Assembly: GCA_028819675.1 (NCBI GenBank)
Contig: JAPPKT010000482.1
Span: 1-13,653, forward strand
DNA length: 13,653 bases
Source: Caldilineaceae bacterium
GTDB taxonomy: Bacteria; Chloroflexota; Anaerolineae; Caldilineales; Caldilineaceae
Reading direction: 5' to 3'
Shown piece by piece: positions 1 through 6,968 of the stretch; position 1 is the stretch's first letter; each line of letters opens with the position of its first letter. Under the pieces are notes generated by a model that searched no databases, was not told where the DNA came from, and saw only the letters and a list, made by a program, of their open reading frames with translations. The position numbers and the translations under genes are program-made.

Positions 1-212
1 CAAATCCTGATTCAGACAATCCGCCCAACACTCGTAAACGCTCGTGAACTCTCGTAATCTCTCGTGAACACTCGTACAACGCTCGTACAACCATTCCCGA
101 GCCAGGAGGCACTCGCCATCCTGAGAATCCCCAGGAATCCGGCAAATCCTGATTCAGACAATCTACCCAACGCCCGTAGATGATCGCAAACTCTCATAGT
201 CTCTCGTGCGAC
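1..212. repeat. Imperfect direct repeat, two ~66-bp copies 142 bp apart
   Basis: Copy 1 (1-66) and copy 2 (143-208) share a perfect 21-bp start (1-21 and 143-163, beginning CAAATCCTGATTC) and then stay alignable without gaps to position 66. By hand count 55 of 66 positions match, and 10 of the 11 differences are transitions. The copies flank a segment with further AATCC motifs (125-149). No open reading frame here looks like protein. It is probably an intergenic repeat family; I cannot tell whether it is mobile or belongs to a larger array to the left of the window. Confidence 0.8.
31..91. repeat. Ten-bp tandem CTCGT boxes
   Basis: CTCGT recurs at 31, 41, 51, 61, 71 and 82, so five steps are 10, 10, 10, 10 and 11 bp. 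The consensus unit is about CTCGTRAANN. Degenerate versions at the same spacing sit in the second copy of the larger repeat (173, 183, 193, 203). The spacing matches one DNA helical turn. This is a short tandem repeat, not a CRISPR: there are no spacers and the units are too short. Confidence 0.75.
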
Positions 213-292
213 ACGCATGTTTCTCTGTTAAAACTCCCACCGGGCGCGCCCGCAGGAATATCAGCCGCTAGAGCGAATCGGCGATGATAGTA

Positions 293-298
293 TATAAT
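293..298 (+). promoter_or_regulatory. Candidate -10 box for the radical SAM gene
   Basis: A perfect TATAAT lies at 293-298, putting a transcription start near 305. No convincing -35 is found 16-18 bp upstream, so this is a weak call. If real, it starts transcription downstream of the ATG at 284 and supports the ATG at 380 as the translation start. A 12-bp perfect palindrome (CGGGCGCGCCCG, 241-252) lies about 40 bp upstream of the -10 box. Confidence 0.3.
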
Positions 299-335
299 CC
301 AAGCGCGTTCGAACTGACTCACATTCCTGAATCTC

Positions 336-369
336 TCGAGGTGGGCCGCGGCCCTTCCGTCCCCCTCGA
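336..369 (+). other. Leader hairpin before the radical SAM start
   Basis: TCGAGG (336-341) can pair with CCTCGA (364-369), enclosing a perfect 12-bp palindrome GGGCCGCGGCCC (343-354). In RNA this could form a GC-rich stem ending 10 bases before the ATG at 380, where no Shine-Dalgarno is visible. It could affect translation initiation. If the gene starts at 284 instead, this is only coding sequence. Confidence 0.3.
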
Positions 370-379
370 CAAAGTACCG

Positions 380-1924
380 ATGCACAGCTCAATTCTACTC
401 ATCTCCTGCTACGAACTCGGTCACCAGCCTCTCAGCTTGGCGTGGCCGCTGGCCGCCCTGCGCGCTGCCGGCTTCGACGCCGCCACAGCCGACCTGGCCG
501 TCGAAGAATTCCCAACAGCCAAGGTAGCTGGCGCTGACCTGATTGCTATCGCCGTACCCATGCATACCGCCCTGCGCATCGGGGTCGACGCTGCTCACAA
601 GGCCCGGACAGTAAATCCCGACGTCCATCTCTGCTTTTTCGGACTGTACGCCTGGCTCAATCGCCGTCACCTGCTGCAACCCGGCCACAGCTGCAGAGCG
701 GTCGCCGACTCGGTCATCGCCGGTGAAACCGAGCCGGTCCTGGTCGCCCTGGCGCAGGCCTTGCACGCAGGCAGTACGCTGGAAGAAGTGCCCGGACTTA
801 CCACCACGTATCGAGAGGCATCACCCCATTTGGGCCGGCACACACTGCCTGTACCGGTTCGAAACCCACTGCCCTCCCTGGACAGCTATGCCCACTACGT
901 CCCGGGGTCCACTACTGCAACAAATGGAAGTGCAACCGGCAATGGCCAACAGGTCGAAGAACCCGTCGCCTATCCTGCCGGCTACACCGAGGCCACCCGC
1001 GGCTGTCTGCACACCTGCCGCCACTGCCCGGTCGTACCCGTATACAACGGCCGCTTTTTCGTCGTCCCCGTCGAGACCGTTCTCGCAGACATCGCCCAAC
1101 AGGTTGACAACGGTGCCCGCCACATCACCTTTGGCGACCCCGACTTCCTCAACGGCCCCGGCCACGCCCGCAAAGTAGCCCGTGCCCTCCACGACGCCTT
1201 TCCCAACGTGAGTTTCGACTTCACCGCCAAGGTGGAGCATCTTCTCAAACATCGTCAGCTCTTGCCGGAGCTTGTTGAGCACGGCGCATCCTTCGTCGTC
1301 TCCGCCTTCGAGTCCACCAGCGACCATGTACTCTCCCGCCTCCAAAAGGGCCACACTCGCCGTCACATGGAGGAGGCGCTGGACGCTGTCGACGCGGCAG
1401 GCCTCTCCATCCAGCCAACCTGGATGCCCTTCACCCCTTGGACCACTCTGGACGACTATATCGCCATGCTGAGTTGGATCAGGGAACAAGGGTTGATACC
1501 CCACGTTCCTCCGGTCCAGCTCTCCATCCGGATGTTGGTGCCCCCGGAGAGCGCCCTGCTCTCTGGCGAAGACGCTGAACAATGGCAGGGAGAGCTCGAC
1601 GCCGCCAACTTCACCTATCGCTGGCAGCACCCCGACCCGCGCATGGACGCACTCCAGCACCAGGTAGCCCGCATCGCCGAAATGGCCGCCCAGAGCGAGT
1701 CCGAAGACGCGTCCTCCGTAGCAGGCGCAACGCCTCCGGCGCACGTTGGAGTCTCGGCAAGTTCATACACTGTATTTCACACTATCGAATGCGAAGCGCA
1801 CCTGGCTGCCGGCCGCCCGCCTCCTGTACTTCCCGCTCTTCCCTCCTACGTCCCCCGGCCCCCGCGCCTTACCGAGCACTGGTTCTGCTGAGCGGAGCCC
1901 ACCGCCGACCAGTTGGCCGGTTAA
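380..1924 (+). CDS. CUAEP-tail cobalamin-binding radical SAM selenoprotein (TGA 1889-1891 read as Sec)
   Basis: This is a B12-binding-domain radical SAM protein of unknown reaction. Residues 1-125 look like the cobalamin-binding Rossmann domain (ILLISCYELGHQPLSLAW near the start). Residues 205-400 hold the radical SAM core with the 4Fe-4S motif C209-x3-C213-x2-C216. Translation appears to end in WFC at TGA 1889-1891. Reading that TGA as selenocysteine gives C503-U504-A-E-P and ten residues after Sec, up to TAA at 1922-1924 (514 aa). Cys-Sec-Ala-Glu-Pro is the hallmark of a family I recall as CUAEP/CCAEP-tail radical SAM (seleno)proteins, so the match is unlikely to be chance. The ATG at 284 would add 32 residues, but they resemble no domain start and a TATAAT lies downstream of that ATG. 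The C503-U504 pair is a plausible redox or metal-binding site (inference). pncB starts nine bases downstream. Confidence 0.87.
1889..1921 (+). promoter_or_regulatory. Bacterial SECIS-like element at the recoded TGA
   Basis: Downstream of TGA 1889-1891, ACCG (1901-1904) pairs with CGGT (1918-1921), G1907 with C1917, and CC (1909-1910) with GG (1915-1916). This leaves bulges at 1905-1906 and 1908 and an apical loop AGTT (1911-1914). Counting the T of TGA as 1, the loop G and T are at 24 and 25, close to the G23/U24 of the E. coli fdhF SECIS. Bacterial SECIS elements lie directly after the UGA with a loop G about this distance away. The stem is short and bulged, so the structure alone is modest evidence; the CUAEP reading carries most of the weight. 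Confidence 0.6.
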
Positions 1925-1933
1925 ACTCAATTC

Positions 1934-3541
1934 ATGAAATCCAGATCCACAGCCGAAGGCATCCTGTTCACCGATCAGTATGAGCTGACCATGGCACAGC
2001 TCTACTTTCGCCTCGGAATGCACGAACGCCAGGCCCAGTTTGACCACTTCTTTCGCAGCTACCCCGATTACGGCGAGCACAGTGCCGGCTTCTGCGTAAA
2101 TGCCGGGCTCGAATGGCTGCTTGACTGGATGCGGGAAGCTTGCTTCGGCGAGGAGGAGCTATCCCTGATGCGCGCAATGAAATCGCGCACCGGGCGCAGT
2201 CTCTTTGCCGACGATTTCCTCTCCTGGCTGAGCAAACACGGCAACTTCGGCAGCATCTCGCTTCAGGCAATCCCTGAAGGAAGGGTCGTTCACGCTCACA
2301 CACCCCTTACCGTTGTGCGCGGCCCCATTGCCATCGCCCAAATCTTGGAAACGCCCCTGCTCAACATCCTCAACTACCAGACGCTCATCGCCACCAAGGC
2401 CGCCCGTGTCCGCGAAATAGCCGGCGACGCCCTCGTGCTCGAGTTCGGGCTGCGCCGCGCGCATGACCGCGGCGGAAACGCCGGAACGCGCGCCGCTCTG
2501 ATTGGTGGCGCCGACTTCTCCTCCAACGCTGGAATCTCACATCTCCTGGGCTATCCCCCCAAGGGCACACATGCCCACTCTCTTGTACAATCCTTTCTGG
2601 CCCTCGGAAAGACCGAGCTCGAGGCCTTTCAGGCATACGCCGACATCTATCCCGACGAATGCCTGCTCCTCGTCGATACGATCGATACGCTGGCAAGCGG
2701 CGTGCCCAACGCGATTCGCGTATTCGAGGGGCTCAGGCGAAAAGGCTACGCCCCCGTTGGCGTGCGCCTCGACTCCGGCAATCTCGCCCATCTGAGCACA
2801 CGAGTTGCCCAAATGCTGGATGACGCCGGCTTTCCCCACGCCTCGATAGTTCTGTCAAATAAGCTCGATGAACTGACAATCCATCACATCAAGTTGGAGA
2901 TTGCTGAGGAGGCCGCCAACAACGGTCTGGACGCCGACAGCATCATTCGTCGCCTCGTCTACGGCGTCGGCACTCGCCTCATCACCTCGGCGGGGGACAG
3001 CTCTTTGGGCGGGGTCTACAAGCTCGTGGGCCTGGAAGGTGATCAAGGCTGGCAGCCGGCTATCAAGGTCTCCGAAGACCCCGGCAAGACCGCAATTCCC
3101 GGCAGCAAAAAGGTCTGGCGCATATATGACGATCGCGGCCTCGCCACAGCCGACCTTCTCACCCTGGATGAAGAAGACCCAAAGAGAGAGTGGAAGGAAA
3201 GCCGCCACCAGCACAGTTCGGCGGATGAGCTGACCGGCCCTCTCCTCCAACTATGCCATCCGCGTGAACCGGCTAGGCACAGGAGCTTACCCCACAGCAC
3301 TGTTTCCCGGATCGAGCCGCTGCTGATAGACGTCTTGTCCGAAGGGAGGCCGCTTCGAGATACCCCGTCCCTGGAAGAGATCCGGATCATTCGCCAGGCA
3401 GACGTAGCTGGACTGGAAAAGGATGTTCGCAGACTTATCGACCCAAAGGAGTACCATGTCTCAGTCAGCGAGAAGCTTTCCTCGCTGCAAGAGCAGCTTC
3501 TGCGCTCGCTCTCTTCCGCCAGGGCGAATCCGATTTCTTGA
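1934..3541 (+). CDS. pncB: Nicotinate phosphoribosyltransferase
   Basis: Cytosolic enzyme of the Preiss-Handler NAD salvage route: nicotinate + PRPP (+ ATP) to nicotinate mononucleotide. The 535-residue product has the family landmarks: [11 protein letters not shown] at 12-22, the PRPP-site region FGLRRAHD at 171-178, GGADFSSN at 191-198, GTHAHS at 211-216 (H215 aligns with the histidine phosphorylated in the Salmonella enzyme), DTIDT at 248-252, VRLDSGNL at 277-284 and YGVGTRL at 343-349. It is somewhat longer than many bacterial versions; residues from about 430 form a charged C-terminal extension. The ATG at 1934 sits nine bases after the TAA of the upstream selenoprotein with no Shine-Dalgarno, which suggests translational coupling or leaderless-type initiation within one transcript. 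Confidence 0.95.
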   Translation: MKSRSTAEGILFTDQYELTMAQLYFRLGMHERQAQFDHFFRSYPDYGEHSAGFCVNAGLEWLLDWMREACFGEEELSLMRAMKSRTGRSLFADDFLSWLSKHGNFGSISLQAIPEGRVVHAHTPLTVVRGPIAIAQILETPLLNILNYQTLIATKAARVREIAGDALVLEFGLRRAHDRGGNAGTRAALIGGADFSSNAGISHLLGYPPKGTHAHSLVQSFLALGKTELEAFQAYADIYPDECLLLVDTIDTLASGVPNAIRVFEGLRRKGYAPVGVRLDSGNLAHLSTRVAQMLDDAGFPHASIVLSNKLDELTIHHIKLEIAEEAANNGLDADSIIRRLVYGVGTRLITSAGDSSLGGVYKLVGLEGDQGWQPAIKVSEDPGKTAIPGSKKVWRIYDDRGLATADLLTLDEEDPKREWKESRHQHSSADELTGPLLQLCHPREPARHRSLPHSTVSRIEPLLIDVLSEGRPLRDTPSLEEIRIIRQADVAGLEKDVRRLIDPKEYHVSVSEKLSSLQEQLLRSLSSARANPIS

Positions 3542-3566
3542 CCAGGCGTCCTGACCCCGCTAAAAT
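3538..3566 (+). promoter_or_regulatory. Sigma-70-type promoter for miaB
   Basis: TTGACC (3538-3543) is followed after exactly 17 bp by TAAAAT (3561-3566); each hexamer matches consensus at 5 of 6 positions. The -35 box overlaps the TGA stop of pncB (3539-3541). The predicted start near 3573 leaves a leader of about 90 nt before the miaB ATG. That leader contains a small hairpin, TTGCC-CCCG-GGCAA (3589-3602), without a long T-run. Confidence 0.65.
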
Positions 3567-3663
3567 ACGCTCTGGTATACGCGGCGTCTTGCCCCCGGGC
3601 AACTTTACCTCATGACCGACTGGCAACATTCATTTGAATGTATTTCAGACCGAAAAGCAGGAA

Positions 3664-5229
3664 ATGACCAAGCGCAATCCTGATCCGAATCCAGAGATTT
3701 TCGAACTCTCGACTTCTCCTGAGTCGGACAGTTCTCCAGATACTTTTCATCTGAACACGGAGCCGGTTGCCGGGTTCGGCACCCCGAGCGCCTCCATGTC
3801 GGCAATCGGGAGCCGGGGGGCCTACCACATTTGGACCATCGGCTGCCAGATGAATGTCGCCGACTCCAATCATGTGGCCGCGGAGTTGGAAAGGATCGGC
3901 TACCGGCCCACCGAGGCGATGGATGAGGCCGATATCGTCGTACTCAACACCTGTGTAGTCCGACAGAGCGCGGAAAACAAGGGCATCGGTAAGGCCAGCA
4001 ACCTCAAGCCGTGGAAAAGCGCCCGCGCCAATCGAACTCTGGCCCTGATGGGTTGCATGGTAGGAGTCAAACCTAGCCCGCAACTTCAGGACCGCTTTCC
4101 GCATGTAGACGTCTTCATGCCCCCCAGCGAGCCGGCCCCCCTGATCACCTTCCTCCAGCGAGACGAGATTGCGTTAGAATCGTCTTTATTCGAGAAAGAA
4201 CAATTAGATCACCGCCACGCACTGCAGGACGAACTGCGGCCAGCTGTGGCCGGTCAGTCAATCCGGCGCCTCACCATGAACGGCGAAGCCGCCGTAACCG
4301 CCCACGTGCCCGTCGTCTACGGTTGCAGCCACGCCTGCACCTTCTGCATAATCCCATTCCGCCGCGGCATCGAACGCAGCCGGCCGGTGCACGAAATCGT
4401 GGCCGAAGTCCGCGGCCTGGTTGCCCAGGGCGTTCGCGAGGTCACGCTTCTGGGCCAGATCGTCGACCGCTATGGCCATGACTGGCGCAACGGCGCTACC
4501 ACAGAGAATCCGACGCCTGGCAAGCCCGATCTGGCCGACCTGCTCCACGCCGTCCACCAAATAGAGGGCCTCTGGCGCATCCGCTTTCTCACCAGCCACC
4601 CCAACTACATGTCGGACAGAATCCTCGCAGCGGTACGCGATCTGCCCAAAGTGTGTGAGCATATCGAAGTACCGATCCAGGCCGCCAATGACGAGGTCCT
4701 GGCTCGCATGAAACGCGGCTATACACAGGCACAGTACCGCGGTCTCGTAGAGCACATCCGGACGACCGTTCCGCAGGCCGCGATCAACACCGACATTATC
4801 GTCGGCTTCTGCGGCGAAAGCCCCGCACAGTTCGACGAGACGCACCAGCTCTTGGCCGACCTGAAGCTGGACAAAGCCCACCTTGCCCGTTACAGTCCGC
4901 GGCCGGGCACCGTTAGCCAACGGCGCATGGCAGATGACGTGCCGGAAGAAGAAAAGGTCCGTCGCCACAAGGCCCTTGAGCGCCTCCAGGAGCAGGTCTG
5001 CGCCGGGATCAACGCCCGTCTGCTCGGAGAGTCGGTCGAACTGCTCATCGAAGAAAAGCACAAAGGCAAGTGGCGCGGCCGAACGCGCCAGAATAAGCTG
5101 GTATTTGTCAATGTTGACGACCGCTCAGGGGATCTGCGCGGGCGCCTTGTCGAAGCGCAGATCACGTGGACCGGCCCGTGGAGCATGCAGGGCCGCTTTG
5201 TCCGAGATGTATCACCGGTCGAAGCGTGA
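3664..5229 (+). CDS. miaB: tRNA-2-methylthio-N6-isopentenyladenosine37 synthase (MiaB), radical SAM methylthiotransferase
   Basis: Adds the methylthio group to isopentenyl-A37 of tRNAs reading UNN codons. From the ATG at 3664 (521 aa): residues 1-50 are a Ser/Pro/Asp-rich extension absent from typical MiaB. The UPF0004 domain follows, with the auxiliary cluster cysteines C61 (TIGCQMN), C97 (NTCVVRQ) and C131 (LMGCM). The radical SAM domain has C221-x3-C225-x2-C228 (YGCSHACTFC). A TRAM RNA-binding domain lies at about 453-513. MiaB-type phrases (IERSRPVHEIVAEVR, EVTLLGQ) favour MiaB over RimO or MtaB. A TTG at 3634 would add ten residues; AGGA sits right before the 3664 ATG, closer than ideal, so the start is uncertain. 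It has its own promoter. Confidence 0.93.
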   Translation: MTKRNPDPNPEIFELSTSPESDSSPDTFHLNTEPVAGFGTPSASMSAIGSRGAYHIWTIGCQMNVADSNHVAAELERIGYRPTEAMDEADIVVLNTCVVRQSAENKGIGKASNLKPWKSARANRTLALMGCMVGVKPSPQLQDRFPHVDVFMPPSEPAPLITFLQRDEIALESSLFEKEQLDHRHALQDELRPAVAGQSIRRLTMNGEAAVTAHVPVVYGCSHACTFCIIPFRRGIERSRPVHEIVAEVRGLVAQGVREVTLLGQIVDRYGHDWRNGATTENPTPGKPDLADLLHAVHQIEGLWRIRFLTSHPNYMSDRILAAVRDLPKVCEHIEVPIQAANDEVLARMKRGYTQAQYRGLVEHIRTTVPQAAINTDIIVGFCGESPAQFDETHQLLADLKLDKAHLARYSPRPGTVSQRRMADDVPEEEKVRRHKALERLQEQVCAGINARLLGESVELLIEEKHKGKWRGRTRQNKLVFVNVDDRSGDLRGRLVEAQITWTGPWSMQGRFVRDVSPVEA

Positions 5230-5236
5230 GCGCATG

Positions 5237-5265
5237 CCGGCGTTTGCCCCGCAAGCTAACGCCGG
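5237..5265 (+). other. Intergenic GC-rich hairpin between miaB and the antiporter gene
   Basis: CCGGCGTT (5237-5244) pairs perfectly with AACGCCGG (5258-5265). Inside the loop TGC (5245-5247) can pair with GCA (5251-5253). There is no T-run after it, so it is not a classical intrinsic terminator. It could be an mRNA processing or stability stem, or a bidirectional pause site. It lies 7 bases after the miaB stop and 45 bases before the next ATG. Confidence 0.45.
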
Positions 5266-5310
5266 GACGAATCCAACAAGCGGGCCGCGGCCTGGTCGGT
5301 TGTCGCCAAA

Positions 5311-6444
5311 ATGAACTCCCTATTCTTCAATATACTCCTTTTCCTTGTCGGCTTCGCATTCCTGACCGGCGGAGCCGATTTTCTTGTGCGCGGCGCCAGT
5401 CGCCTGGCCGTCCGTCTGAACATTCCTCTGGTCGTAATCGGACTGACCGTCGTGGCCTTCGGCACCAGTCTTCCCGAACTGGTCGTCAGCCTGATAGCCA
5501 ACCTTCAGGGCGGCAGCAAGGCCAACCTGGCCATCGGCAACGTCGTCGGCAGCAACATCGCCAACTTGGCCCTCATCCTCGGTGTTGTCACCATTCTTCG
5601 CCCTCTCACCGTCGACCGCCAACTGATCCAGCGCGAGTACCCCCTCATGATCGGGGTATCACTGCTGTTCACTGCGATGGCATGGGACGGGCACATAGCT
5701 CGCTGGGAGGGAATCCTTCTTTTCCTCGGCCTGCTGGGTTTTATTTACTGGAGCTACATAGGCAGCCGCTCGCTCGCCGAGGAAAAAGAAAGCGAAGCGC
5801 TTGAATACATAGGAGGGGACGCGGACACAGATTCCTCGTCGAACGACGCCGACAATTCTGCCGGCAGCCAGGAAGAAGAATTCGATTCCGATCTGACCCA
5901 GTCACAGGAGAGAATCGCCCGCGCAACCAGGAATCCGCTGCTGCCCGCCGCCATTTCCGGTCTTCTACGCTCGCTCCTGCTTCGCGACATTGGTATGGTC
6001 GTGATCGGCATCTCTGTTCTTGTCTATGGTGCCGATCTGCTCGTCGACTCAGCCACCTTCATCGCCAGATACTTCGGAGTAAGCGAGCTTGTCATCGGTC
6101 TGAGTCTGGTGGCCCTGGGGACCAGCCTGCCGGAGCTGGCAGCCTCAGTTGTGGCGATCCTGTACAAGCGGAGTGACATCGCATTGGGCAATCTCGTCGG
6201 CAGCAATCTGTTTAATATGCTTGCAATTGTAGGCATTACCGCAAGCGTCCGAGACCTGCCTGCCCCCCTCACCATGCGTTGTGTGGACTTCCCCGCCATG
6301 CTCGTTGTCGCAGCCCTTCCTCTCCTCCTTGTTCTGCGCCCACCCCACGTCGTCAATCGCTGGAAGGGGGCGCTGATGCTGACCCTCTACTTCGCTTATA
6401 CGATTGGGATATTCGTTATCGAACAGGGAAATGGTGTCTGCTGA
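5311..6444 (+). CDS. Calcium/sodium antiporter, CaCA family (YrbG-like)
   Basis: Integral membrane cation exchanger of the Ca2+:cation antiporter superfamily, likely swapping Ca2+ for Na+ (ion choice inferred from family). The 377-residue product carries both alpha repeats: GTSLPE (51-56) with GNVVGSNIAN (76-85), and GTSLPE (270-275) with GNLVGSNLFN (293-302). The paired Glu residues (E56, E275) are the expected ion ligands. About ten hydrophobic segments flank a cytosolic loop at 154-205 that is strongly acidic (runs of Asp, Glu and Ser), longer than in the shortest bacterial homologues and possibly a cation-sensing or low-complexity linker. The ATG at 5311 lacks an obvious Shine-Dalgarno. 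No promoter was seen, so it may be read from the miaB promoter. Confidence 0.93.
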   Translation: MNSLFFNILLFLVGFAFLTGGADFLVRGASRLAVRLNIPLVVIGLTVVAFGTSLPELVVSLIANLQGGSKANLAIGNVVGSNIANLALILGVVTILRPLTVDRQLIQREYPLMIGVSLLFTAMAWDGHIARWEGILLFLGLLGFIYWSYIGSRSLAEEKESEALEYIGGDADTDSSSNDADNSAGSQEEEFDSDLTQSQERIARATRNPLLPAAISGLLRSLLLRDIGMVVIGISVLVYGADLLVDSATFIARYFGVSELVIGLSLVALGTSLPELAASVVAILYKRSDIALGNLVGSNLFNMLAIVGITASVRDLPAPLTMRCVDFPAMLVVAALPLLLVLRPPHVVNRWKGALMLTLYFAYTIGIFVIEQGNGVC

Positions 6445-6464
6445 GGAAAGTCCGGCATTCTTGT

Positions 6465-6481
6465 CGCCCTGAGGCGTTTTT
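6465..6481 (+). terminator. Weak intrinsic terminator after the antiporter gene
   Basis: CGCC (6465-6468), loop CTGA, GGCG (6473-6476), then TTTTT (6477-6481). It lies 21 nt after the stop at 6444, on the correct strand, between convergent transcription units. The stem is only 4 bp, though all G-C, so termination may be partial. Confidence 0.45.
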
Positions 6482-6545
6482 GACCCGAGGGGGCTAAATG
6501 AATCTGAGGGAATCGATGCCGACGTTGGAGGTGGTCGAGGCCCCT

Positions 6546-6916
6546 TCATCGCAATTCGCTCTCCCCGTTCGATGGCCCGCCCAATCTCTCTTACGACGGC
6601 AAGAACTGCGTCGCTATCGGAGCGGTCATCCATCGACTTGACGACCACCCGCCGGCCCGGCAGTCCCCCCTTTTCGATTGATCTCTTCGGCACCCAACCG
6701 CGCCCCGCCCAGTGCAGACTGTCCCGCCTCAGCCCGTTCACCGCTAAGCGGCGCAGCGACATAGACGATAACCTCGCCGGAATGCAAACCGCCCCCTGCA
6801 CTTCTGCACGCCGAGGAAAGTACAGCAGTTTGTAGAACCGTTGCCATTATGAGAAGGCCTTTGGAAAGTAGCTGCAATGTCCTGGTCCCCTGGCGAGGCG
6901 GCTGGGGAAGCCTCAA
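6546..6916 (-). pseudogene. Truncated, frameshifted branched-chain amino-acid-type ABC substrate-binding protein (Peripla_BP_6/LivK-like)
   Basis: Reading leftward from a TTG at 6914-6916, a hydrophobic signal-like start (LLIMATVLQTAVLSSAC) leads into VIVYVAAPLSGERAEAGQ and GARLGAEEINRKGG, the typical N-terminal lobe of periplasmic binding proteins of LivK type. At the C6 run 6665-6670 (G6 on the coding strand) the frame breaks. Removing one G continues it as LPGRRVVVKSMDDRSDS and AVVREIGRAIERGERI, which matches the next family segment. Similarity stops near 6546, where the ligand-binding remainder (about 270 residues) should follow. It is therefore both frameshifted and 3'-truncated. The start lies 52 bp after the VWA gene stop, so it was probably the last gene of that operon. 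A sequencing error could explain the frameshift but not the missing end. Confidence 0.75.
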
Positions 6917-6968
6917 CTGTTTTCAAGAGGCAAACAGGATGCCGAATGTTGGGGAGTTTGGCGCCCGG

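Noticed and set aside
31..91. CRISPR-like array
   Set aside because: Units are 10 bp with no spacers and no cas genes in the window.
284..379. N-terminal extension of the radical SAM protein from the ATG at 284
   Set aside because: The 32 residues do not look like part of the cobalamin domain, and the family-like start MHSSILLISCYELGHQP begins at 380. Kept only as an alternative.
821..1744. Long minus-strand open frame of 307 codons
   Set aside because: It lies wholly antisense to the radical SAM gene, and its Gly/Val/Arg-rich product has no domain-like pattern. High GC creates such shadows.
4258..5061. Minus-strand open frame of 267 codons
   Set aside because: Fully antisense to miaB, whose cysteine motifs and TRAM domain prove the + strand is coding.
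6439..6444. TGC-TGA at the end of the antiporter gene, similar to the Cys-Sec codon pair of the radical SAM gene
   Set aside because: Codons after this TGA give no known tail, and the antiporter is already full length for its family. The hairpin nearby is followed by a T-run and reads as a terminator.
6443..6455. GAGGAAAGTCCGG, which resembles the conserved 5' motif of RNase P RNA
   Set aside because: The rest of rnpB is absent: no matching downstream conserved regions or closing helix were found in the following 400 bp, which instead hold a binding-protein remnant on the other strand.
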